From NCBI RefSeq assembly GCF_008806595.1, contig NZ_VZRB01000012.1, positions 62,001-126,000 of the forward strand: a stretch of 64,000 nucleotides of DNA. The letters run 5' to 3'. The notes under the pieces are model-generated. The model saw nothing but the letters and a program-made list of their open reading frames with translations, ran no database searches and was not told the DNA's origin. Within the stretch, counting starts at the first letter, position 1. Every line of letters starts with the position of its first letter. This stretch comes from Streptomyces luteolifulvus (GTDB taxonomy: Bacteria > Actinomycetota > Actinomycetes > Streptomycetales > Streptomycetaceae). The translations under genes and the position numbers were made by a program. Shown here one piece after another: positions 33,214 through 39,917 of this stretch.

Positions 33214-34190
33214 GCACGCTGCTGGTCATCTCGCCGCTGGCGAGGGTCCGCTGGGTGGCCGGGCGGCTGGAGATCTCGGCCGCAGGCCACGTCGTGACGC
33301 TGTCCATCTCGGAAGCCGACGCTCTCGCGGTCATGCACGCCTTCGCCCAACCCAGCACGGTATCCGAGGTACGGACACAGTTTTCCTTCATCGACGTGGA
33401 TTCGCTGATCGCCGAACTACAGTCGGCCGCCGTCCTGGTGCCGCCCGCGCAGGTCGCAGCGATCGAGTCCGCACGTTGGGACGTCGACTCGCTCACGTTC
33501 CACCGCCGCTCCCGAGCATCGGCCGGAGGCGGCTCACCACCGGTTTCGCCACCCGTGGTACCGGCCCGACCGGCGAGTACGATGTTCCGGCTCGACTGGC
33601 CCACCCATCCAATGCTGCAGAACCTGCCGTCGCTCCTCAACGCCCGCGAGTCTCGGCGCTCTTGGCCGGACGAGCCCACGCGCGATCTCGGTCGCCTCCT
33701 GTGGCTCAGCGCCCGCAACCGCGACACCGGACCGCATGTAGTCTCGCGGCCATACCCTTCCGGCGGCGCCGCCTACAGCCTCGAGCTATATCCCGTCGTC
33801 GCGCCGGACGCGGTGGCCAGCGTGCCGGCAGGGATCTATCGGTACCTGCCTGACACACACGCACTCGAGCTCATCTCCCCGGACGCGCACAAGCCGGTGC
33901 TTGCCGGGGCGGCCGCGGCTGCGGGCGCCGAGCGGGCGCCCGTCGCGATCGTGGTCACCAGCCGCTTCGAGCGGGCGAGCAGCACCTACGGAGAACTCGC
34001 CTACAGCTTGGTGTTGAAAGAGGTAGGCGCGCTGTTCCAGACGTTCTACCTAGTGGCCGAGTACCTGGGACTGGCGGTATGCGCGCTCGGCGGCGGCTGC
34101 CCGGACGACCTATTCGCCGAGGCGATCGGAGCGCACGACCTCATTGAGCCCGTGGTCGGAGAGCTGGTCGTCGGGCCGGCTAGTCGGTGA
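33210..34190 (+). CDS. SagB/ThcOx-type FMN nitroreductase-like dehydrogenase
   Basis: 326 residues with a GTG start overlapping the preceding TGA. Residues 1-100 form a winged-helix-like N-terminal domain (LEISAAGHVVTLSISEADAL ... DSLIAELQSAAVLVPP), common in RiPP dehydrogenases. A Pro-rich linker follows. The nitroreductase domain starts near residue 140: LLNARESRRSWPDEPTRDLGRLLWLS, RPYPSGGAAYSLELYPVV and LKEVGALFQTFYLVAEYLGLAVCALGGG. SagB homologues oxidise azolines to azoles with FMN, but no E1/cyclodehydratase for azolines is evident, so the oxidised group may be something else. Its end overlaps the convergent gene by 11 bp. Confidence 0.87.
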   Translation: MSTLLVISPLARVRWVAGRLEISAAGHVVTLSISEADALAVMHAFAQPSTVSEVRTQFSFIDVDSLIAELQSAAVLVPPAQVAAIESARWDVDSLTFHRRSRASAGGGSPPVSPPVVPARPASTMFRLDWPTHPMLQNLPSLLNARESRRSWPDEPTRDLGRLLWLSARNRDTGPHVVSRPYPSGGAAYSLELYPVVAPDAVASVPAGIYRYLPDTHALELISPDAHKPVLAGAAAAAGAERAPVAIVVTSRFERASSTYGELAYSLVLKEVGALFQTFYLVAEYLGLAVCALGGGCPDDLFAEAIGAHDLIEPVVGELVVGPASR

Positions 34191-34812
34191 CCGGCGCGCC
34201 CTCCTGGTCGAACAGCTCGCGACTGACCTGGGTGGGGAACTCGTCGTCGCTCGGCTGTCGCTCAAACGATTCCGCATCGACGTCGTAGGACTCCTGGTCG
34301 AACTCAACCGAGACGACACCCCTGTCGTCGAGACTGTAGCGGTAGCGGCAGTCCAGGGCCTTCGGCTTGCGACCGCCGCCCGGGGTTGGGAAGTCGCCGT
34401 ATCCGATCTGGCGTTCGGTAACGAGCAAGGCGCCGCCGTCAACCCGCATCTGAACTAGGAAGCAGCTCCCCGCGAGCGGGTCGTACTGCGTGTTCGTCGA
34501 GCTGATGTACCGGGCGAAGCCGAGGAGCTGGCCAGTGCTGACGCGCTCGGTCATCTCGTAGCGGTACACGCGGACCGCGTCCAAAGTTCCGTCGGCATCG
34601 GGGCCGAACCGGCGACCACGCGTGATCACAGTCAAGTCGAAGTCGAAACCGCTCGTTCGCTGGACGAAGTTGCTGAAGAAGGTTTGGTCCGCATACGTTG
34701 TCTCCACGCGACCCGCGTCTGTGTGCGTGCTGATCGGCTCGGAGGTCAGAGTTCTGCCGATCAGGTACTTTCCGATGAACTCAACCACGCTCTTGGACGA
34801 CGCACTGAGCAT
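34180..34812 (-). CDS. Unknown beta-rich protein adjoining the TfuA-YcaO operon
   Basis: 210 residues with a strong RBS (AGGAAGGGGG) before the ATG. The sequence alternates hydrophobic and polar residues as in beta-strands (FDFDLTVITRGRRFG, AVRVYRYEMTERVS, GSCFLVQMRVDGGALLVTERQ, YRYSLDDRGVVSVEFDQESYDVD) after an N-terminal helix (SSKSVVEFIGKYLIG). No signal peptide or membrane segment. I do not recognise the family. It faces the SagB-like gene, and their 3' ends overlap by 11 bp, which suggests it belongs to the same island. Function not assigned. Confidence 0.7.
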   Translation of the reverse strand: MLSASSKSVVEFIGKYLIGRTLTSEPISTHTDAGRVETTYADQTFFSNFVQRTSGFDFDLTVITRGRRFGPDADGTLDAVRVYRYEMTERVSTGQLLGFARYISSTNTQYDPLAGSCFLVQMRVDGGALLVTERQIGYGDFPTPGGGRKPKALDCRYRYSLDDRGVVSVEFDQESYDVDAESFERQPSDDEFPTQVSRELFDQEGAPVTD

Positions 34813-34999
34813 CGGGACCCCCTTCCTGGTCCACGGTCTGTGTCCAGGAACTGTAGCCCGCGAACATGCCGAATTCCCTTAGGCTGGTCCGGCCACGCCG
34901 GGCTCGAAAAAGCGTTATCAATGGTATGTCCAACGGACCCATCGACGCCCCATCCGTCGCAGGGCGAGGTTGAAGCCGCCGCTCTCGTACACCTGAGGT

Positions 35000-35640
35000 C
35001 AACGATGCCCCTCCAGGACCGTTGTCGATTACCTCTATGACAAGCCGACCTGCCTCGTGGATCGAACGGACGCATGCCCGACCACCAGAGGCATGTTGAC
35101 ACCGTTCTGCAGGGCATCGCTCACCACGTAGTGGGCAGTTGCCTCCATGATCGGTGAGAAACGCCAACCCTGGTCGGTGAGGATCGCAGGCGAATTCCCT
35201 GGGCGAGCTCGCGCAGTTCCCGAATGGCAGAACGCAGCTCTTGCTCCAATACGTCCACCGCTACCAGGTCGGAGGATTCGCCCAATCTGGCATCGTCGGG
35301 GAGCTCGTACGGCTGGCCCGATACATCAATCCACCCGGCCTCGGAAGGGAACACCACTCCAAGTGTCGGATCCCGCAGGGTCTTGGCGAGAGCCGATCGA
35401 CGTCGTCGCGACCCAGGGGTGCGGTTCCCTCGGCGGCACTCAGGGTGTCAAGTGCTTCCCGCCGCTCCTCGGTGGCAGGGCACGCACGGCCTCGAGCTAA
35501 ATCGCTATCGGTGTCAACGGGGACGATTATCGACCCGTCGACACCAGACGCCGCGGATTCGACCGGCAAGGTCCGCAAGACTCGGCCCAGCCGGTCCAGA
35601 GGACTTGCACGACCCGCCGGGCTGGAAATCACGGCATCCG
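35000..35640 (-). pseudogene. Remnant of a NarL-type sensor histidine kinase
   Basis: Fragments in several minus-strand frames line up with one kinase. About 35357-35180: VVFPSEAGWIDVSGQPYELP, then LEQELRSAIRELRELAQGI (end of the dimerisation helix). About 35175-35085: PAILTDQGWRFSPIMEATAH, then YVVSDALQNGVNM (start of the ATPase domain). About 35071-35002: SVRSIHEAGRLVIEVIDNGPGGASL. Upstream to about 35640 is a degraded N-terminus. At least two frameshifts and a premature end make it non-functional. No partner response regulator is present. It marks the right border of the accessory island. Confidence 0.75.
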
Positions 35641-36255
35641 GGAACGGGCCCGCACGTGCTGCAGGGCCCGTCGTCTGCCGGATTCGGTTGTTCGCCAGCG
35701 TCGGGTGAACCGGCCCCGACGCCTCCCGCCCGGCGAGCCCGCGGTACGCGGTGATCCGTCAGCGCAGCGCAGCCCGACGTCTTCGTAGAACACGTTGGGG
35801 TCGATCTCCTTCGCCAGGACGTAGGCGTCCTCGAAGAAGGGGAACACAACCCGCCCGCGGCGTCGGCGTTCCGCGGCAATGTAGGGCTCCAGCGTTTCCC
35901 AGGTCTTGATCAGCCGATGCTGAGCGAGGCTGATCAATATGACCGGGTTCACGATGTCGTAGCGCAGCATGATCGACACCGACTCGTACACGAAGGCGAC
36001 GTTCCAGGCCCGGTAGTTCGCGGGGTACGGAAGGCCCTCGATGCCGTTCTCCGGGCCGTGTTCGCCGGACAGCTCGGACAGCACCCACAACTGGTCCCGC
36101 TGAAAGTCCTCATCGCGGATGTGCGTCATCAGCAGATCTGTCGTCATGGCGAGGTCACTGGCGGCGCGGGCCCGCCCGACTTGCCGGTACACGCCCCATG
36201 CGGATGCTCCCAGCGCCAGCACCGAAAGGGCCAACGAGATGAGGTTGAAGACCAC
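35629..36255 (-). CDS. DUF4760-like single-pass membrane protein
   Basis: About 208 residues. One N-terminal membrane helix (LISLALSVLALGASAWGVYRQV) is followed by a soluble domain with AMTTDLLMTHIRDEDFQRDQ, NVAFVYESVSIMLRYDIV and LIKTWETLEPYIAAERRRRG, a pattern I associate with DUF4760 proteins. The last 40 residues are Arg/Gly-rich and may be read-through into degraded DNA, because the natural end would be close to YEDVGLRC. The gene end overlaps the kinase remnant. Function unknown. Confidence 0.6.
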   Translation of the reverse strand: MVFNLISLALSVLALGASAWGVYRQVGRARAASDLAMTTDLLMTHIRDEDFQRDQLWVLSELSGEHGPENGIEGLPYPANYRAWNVAFVYESVSIMLRYDIVNPVILISLAQHRLIKTWETLEPYIAAERRRRGRVVFPFFEDAYVLAKEIDPNVFYEDVGLRCADGSPRTAGSPGGRRRGRFTRRWRTTESGRRRALQHVRARSRMP

Positions 36256-36363
36256 AGGCCCCCCACAGGCTCAATGATGATCACCGGTCACGTGCCCGCC
36301 ACCCTAGGTGTGCTGACCGAACCGCCCAGGCCGAGAGTAGAGCCGTCGGGCGGCAGGTGTGGC

Positions 36364-37248
36364 TCATGAGCTTCTGCGGCGCAGCCGGGCCAGCAGTCCG
36401 CGTGAGGGCTGCGGCACCTCTGGTCGGGGTGAACCGTGCTGTGCCCAGGGCGAGTCGGGTGTGCCTGCCGGGCGCGGCGCCGGCCGGTGATCGCGTGCCT
36501 CTTCGAGAGCTTGTGCCAGGTCGGCCCTCAGCCAGCCGATCTCGTCCGGATCGCCCGCGGTCATGATCCTCTCGGCGAGGTGCGCGGCGGGCGAACCCAG
36601 TGCGCCATGAGCAGGCGGCCCCGGACGGAAACGGTTCAAGTAGGAGCGCTCGTAGGGGTCGGTCGCGATGTCCGCGATCTGGATCGGGTCGAGGAAGGCG
36701 GCAACGGCCCCGGCGCACTCCCATGGGTCACCGGCCTGGCGGAGCAGGAACCCCAGGTGCCGTCCGCGCCAGTTGCGGGGGCGCAGGTCCAGGCCCGCTT
36801 CCAGCAGGTCGCGCATTCCCTCCGGCGTACGGCCCTTCAGCAGCGAGGCGTTCTTCTGGTCCGCCGCGAACTGCCGCAGCTCTTCGGCCAGATACAGCCA
36901 GACCACGGCTCGATAGCGGTTGAGATAGAACTTCACCGGCACCACCAGGCCCAGGCGTGCCAGGCGCGTGAACCTGCCGGCCGGCACCTTCATGAGGGCC
37001 GCGCCCTCCGTGGTCCCCATGACCTTCACCCGCTCCCGCAGTGACTCCGGGAAGCGGTCCGCGCAGGACAGCCGGTCGATCTCGGAGCGGGCGACACGGC
37101 GGCCGCCGCCTCCCTCGTCGGGCACGGTCCTGATGTGTCCGAGGTGAACGGCGAGGTCGAACTCGCTTCGCTTGAGCTCCAGTTCCCGTGCGGCGCGGCT
37201 CGGCGCATACGAGAGGCGGTGCGGTGCGGTGATGGTGTTGCCCGACAT
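36364..37248 (-). CDS. DUF6397-like hypothetical protein
   Basis: 294 residues from the ATG at 37248 (MSGNTITAPHRLSYAPS), with GGGGGAGA upstream; an earlier start at 37305 is weaker. The N-terminal segment RAARELELKRSEFDLAVHLG, with later RRVARSEIDRL, resembles an excisionase-type winged helix. The remainder matches the DUF6397 proteins common in Streptomyces (GTTEGAALMKVPAGRFTRLARLGLVVPVKFYLNRYRAVVWLYLAEELRQF). No enzyme motif; it may bind DNA. Monocistronic. Confidence 0.75.
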   Translation of the reverse strand: MSGNTITAPHRLSYAPSRAARELELKRSEFDLAVHLGHIRTVPDEGGGGRRVARSEIDRLSCADRFPESLRERVKVMGTTEGAALMKVPAGRFTRLARLGLVVPVKFYLNRYRAVVWLYLAEELRQFAADQKNASLLKGRTPEGMRDLLEAGLDLRPRNWRGRHLGFLLRQAGDPWECAGAVAAFLDPIQIADIATDPYERSYLNRFRPGPPAHGALGSPAAHLAERIMTAGDPDEIGWLRADLAQALEEARDHRPAPRPAGTPDSPWAQHGSPRPEVPQPSRGLLARLRRRSS

Positions 37249-37376
37249 GATCGGTCTCCCCCGTGGAGTCGGATGCTCACGCTGTGTGCGCTTGCCGTGA
37301 CACAAAACCGTAGCCGGTCCGGCGAATCTGCCGGTGAGCCTGTGGATAACTCCACGGGAGAGGGTGAATCAGCAGG

Positions 37377-37790
37377 TCAGAGCTCTGCTGCAGTGCGCTG
37401 CTCGGGCTGTCGCGCATCCACGGCGAGGTGCTCGCCGACCCGGTTCACGAGCAGAGTCATCTCGTAGGCGATCTGGCCGATGTCGGCCTCCGCGCCGCTG
37501 AGGACGCACAGACAGCTTCCGGTGCCCGCTGCGGTCACGAAGAGCACCGCGTCGTCGAACTCGATCATCGTCTGGCGTACCTGCCCGGCGCCGAAGTGGC
37601 GTCCGGAGCCCTTGGCCAGACTGTGCAGGCCGGACGAGACGGCGGCGAGGTGCTCCGCGTCCTCGCGGCGCAGCCCTGTGCTCGCGCCCGCCACCAGCCC
37701 GTCGTTGGACAGGACCAATGCGTGGCGGACGTGTTCGACGCGTTCGGTCAAGTCGTCGAGCAGCCAGCCGAGTCCCTGGTTCTGCACCAT
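37377..37790 (-). CDS. Roadblock/LC7 domain protein, solo CvnB paralogue
   Basis: 137 residues. The roadblock fold is recognised from LGWLLDDLTERVEHVRHALVLSNDGLVAGAS, then GRHFGAGQVRQTMIEFDDAVLFVTAAGTGSCLCVL. It closely resembles the CvnB encoded 1.7 kb away on the same strand. Roadblock proteins regulate small GTPases, here probably CvnD-type. It has no cvnA or cvnC partner and is separated from the conservon by the divergently oriented flavin-oxidase gene. It may be a spare or cross-acting regulator of the conservon GTPase. Confidence 0.85.
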   Translation of the reverse strand: MVQNQGLGWLLDDLTERVEHVRHALVLSNDGLVAGASTGLRREDAEHLAAVSSGLHSLAKGSGRHFGAGQVRQTMIEFDDAVLFVTAAGTGSCLCVLSGAEADIGQIAYEMTLLVNRVGEHLAVDARQPEQRTAAEL

Positions 37791-37883
37791 GTTTCCGTCT
37801 CCCCGTGTGACGTCTCCTCCTGGCCGGAGGATCTCCCAGTCAGCCTTCCCCACGACCGGCCGCCGGGCAAGGAGGATGGGGGC

Positions 37884-38312
37884 ATGGCACAGAAGATGAC
37901 CGATGAGGAATGGCGGGCCTTCGTCTCGTACGGCACGCGCACCGCAAAGCTGTCCACCGTCCGGGCCGACGGCAGTCCCCATGTGACGCCGGTCTGGTTC
38001 GTACTCGACGGGGACGACGTGGTGTTCAACACCTCCAGGACGAGCGTCAAGGGACGCAACCTGGCACGGGACGGCCGGGTCGCCCTGTGCGTGGACGACG
38101 ACCGGCCTCCGTTCGGCTTCGTGGTGATCCAGGGGCGCGCCCGCATTTCGGAGGACCTGGAGGAACTGAGGTACTGGGCCACCCGCATCGGGGCCCGCTA
38201 CATGGGCGAGGAGCAGGCGGAGGCGTTCGGCGTGCGCAACGGTGTGCCGGGCGAACTCCTCGTCCGTGTCCCGATCGACAAGGTCCTCGCGGAGAAGGCC
38301 GTCGCGGACTGA
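37884..38312 (+). CDS. Pyridoxamine 5'-phosphate oxidase-like (F420- or flavin-dependent) protein
   Basis: 142 residues with GGAGGATGG before the ATG. The split-barrel pattern TAKLSTVRADGSPHVTPVWFVLDGDDVVFNTSRTSVKGRNLARDGRVALCVDD matches the PPOX family, F420-type branch (LATVRxDGxPHVxPVWF). Likely reduces a small molecule with F420H2 or binds FMN or haem. It is inserted, in opposite orientation, between the solo roadblock gene and the conservon. It converges on cvnD and shares a hairpin with it. Confidence 0.82.
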   Translation: MAQKMTDEEWRAFVSYGTRTAKLSTVRADGSPHVTPVWFVLDGDDVVFNTSRTSVKGRNLARDGRVALCVDDDRPPFGFVVIQGRARISEDLEELRYWATRIGARYMGEEQAEAFGVRNGVPGELLVRVPIDKVLAEKAVAD

Positions 38313-38315
38313 GGC

Positions 38316-38336
38316 CGGTCGGCGGTCAGCCGACCG
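38316..38336. terminator. Bidirectional hairpin between PPOX and cvnD genes
   Basis: Perfect 8-bp arms, cggtcggc (38316-38323) and gccgaccg (38329-38336), with a 5-nt loop that includes part of the cvnD stop codon. Its position between convergent genes supports a terminator; no U-tract. Confidence 0.5.
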
Positions 38337-38931
38337 AGTCGAGCAGCCGGGCGGTGTGCATGCGCCCGGCGTACTCGACCAGCCGGATGAGCACTTCCTT
38401 TCCGGAGGCGCGGTCGCGGGCGTCGCAGAGCACGACGGGCGTTCCGCGGTCGAGGTCGAGGGCGCGTGAGACGTCCTGGGCGCCGTAGGTCCGGGCGCCC
38501 GCGAAGCAGTTGACGGCGACCACGAACGGGATGCGGCGGTGCTCGAAGTAGTCCACCGCGGGGAAGCAGTACTCGAGGCGGCGGGTGTCCGCAAGGACCA
38601 CGGCGCCGAGTGCTCCCTGCGACAACTCGTCCCACAGGAACCAGAACCGGTCCTGTCCCGGCGTCCCGAACAGGTAGAGGGACAGACCGGACCGGATGGT
38701 GATGCGGCCGAAGTCCATGGCGACCGTCGTGGTGACCTTCTGATCCACACCGTCGGTGTCGTCCACCAACTCGCCCGCCTCGCTGAGCAGTTCCTCGGTG
38801 CGCAGCGGCTTGATCTCACTGACCGCGCCCACCAGGGTGGTCTTGCCCACGCCGAATCCGCCGGCGACCAGTATCTTCAACGCCAGGGCGGCCGTCTCGC
38901 CGCCGGTCGCGTCGGAGTGCTCGGAGACCAT
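38326..38931 (-). CDS. cvnD: Conservon GTP-binding protein CvnD
   Basis: 201 residues. The P-loop is KILVAGGFGVGKTTLVGAVSE; the switch II/G3 region reads LYLFGTPGQDRFWFLWDEL, and VVAVNCFAGA takes the place of NKxD as in other CvnD proteins. Conservon GTPases are proposed to work with the sensor CvnA and the adaptors CvnB and CvnC as membrane-associated signalling complexes in Streptomyces. It is the last gene of the cvnABCD operon, 120 bp after cvnC. Confidence 0.92.
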   Translation of the reverse strand: MVSEHSDATGGETAALALKILVAGGFGVGKTTLVGAVSEIKPLRTEELLSEAGELVDDTDGVDQKVTTTVAMDFGRITIRSGLSLYLFGTPGQDRFWFLWDELSQGALGAVVLADTRRLEYCFPAVDYFEHRRIPFVVAVNCFAGARTYGAQDVSRALDLDRGTPVVLCDARDRASGKEVLIRLVEYAGRMHTARLLDSVG

Positions 38932-39051
38932 CGATCACTTCTCTCGGGAGCGGGTGCGAAGGGAGCAGCATGACAACTAGGGCTCCCTTACGGTGGGTTA
39001 GACGGATATTTGCCTGATGTGGCCGACTCGTAGCCGGTCGCGATCGTTCCT

Positions 39052-39459
39052 CTACAGCGCCCGCAGCCCTTCGATCACCTCACGCAGAATCCGTTCGTCG
39101 GGAAGCTGAGCGGGAGGCACCGGACGGCTGACGGTGACGCAGCCGAGTTCCAGCAGATCACCGAGGAGCACCCGGACCACGCCGACCGGCAGATCGGTGC
39201 CCGCGGCGAGTTCCGCGACCGACTGGGTGTCCGTCCGGCACAGGTCGACGAGGGCGCGGTGTTCCGGTCCGAGCGCGGTGGTGTCGTCGGGCGCACGCGC
39301 GTCCAGTGTGACCAGGGCGATCAGGTCGAAGCGCACCCCGGTGGGGCCGGGCCTGGTCCGTCCGCCCGTCATGGCGTACGGACGGACGAGCGGCCCGGCC
39401 TCGTTGTCGTACCACTGGCTGCCCGGCTCGCTCGGGAGGCCGGTCGTGTCCTCGGTCAT
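39052..39459 (-). CDS. cvnC: Conservon protein CvnC (DUF742)
   Basis: 135 residues. The motif LVRPYAMTGGRTRP and FDLIALVTLDARAP are diagnostic for DUF742, followed by a winged-helix-like part (SVAELAAGTDLPVGVVRVLLGDLLELGCVTV). CvnC is thought to interact with CvnA and CvnD rather than with DNA. It lies 20 bp downstream of cvnB. Confidence 0.93.
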   Translation of the reverse strand: MTEDTTGLPSEPGSQWYDNEAGPLVRPYAMTGGRTRPGPTGVRFDLIALVTLDARAPDDTTALGPEHRALVDLCRTDTQSVAELAAGTDLPVGVVRVLLGDLLELGCVTVSRPVPPAQLPDERILREVIEGLRAL

Positions 39460-39479
39460 GTACGGACCGCCTTCTCGCC

Positions 39480-39917
39480 TCAGCCGGTGGCGGGCGGCCG
39501 CGCGCCGACACGTGGTGCGGTGCAGAGGTGCTCGCCGACGCGCTTGACCAGCCGTGCCATCTCATAGGCCACCAGTCCGATGTCGGCGGTCACGGCGGTG
39601 AGAAGGGCGAGGCAGGAGCCGTCACCCGCAGCGGCCACGAACAGGAAGGCGTCGTCCATCTCCACCATGGTCTGCCGCACCCCGCCGGCCCCGAAATGCC
39701 GGCCCGCGCCCTTGGCCAGACTGTGGAAGCCGGAGGCGACGGCGGCCAGGTGTTCCGCGTCCTCACGTCTGAGGTCGCTCGATGCGCCCACTGCGAGTCC
39801 GTCGTTGGACAGCACCACGGCGTGCCGCACCTCGCCCACGCGCAGCACCAAGTCGTCCAGCAGCCAGTCGAGTTCGCCGGACCGCTGGGCGGTCCTCCTG
39901 CTCGGGTCCTGGATCAT
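39480..39917 (-). CDS. cvnB: Conservon roadblock/LC7 protein CvnB
   Basis: 145 residues from the ATG at 39917, which overlaps the cvnA stop as ATGA. It contains LDWLLDDLVLRVGEVRHAVVLSNDGLAVGAS and GRHFGAGGVRQTMVEMDDAFLFVAAAGDGSCLALL, the roadblock fold. It is expected to act as GTPase-activating partner of CvnD. The gene order cvnA-cvnB-cvnC-cvnD is complete and unbroken here. Confidence 0.93.
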   Translation of the reverse strand: MIQDPSRRTAQRSGELDWLLDDLVLRVGEVRHAVVLSNDGLAVGASSDLRREDAEHLAAVASGFHSLAKGAGRHFGAGGVRQTMVEMDDAFLFVAAAGDGSCLALLTAVTADIGLVAYEMARLVKRVGEHLCTAPRVGARPPATG

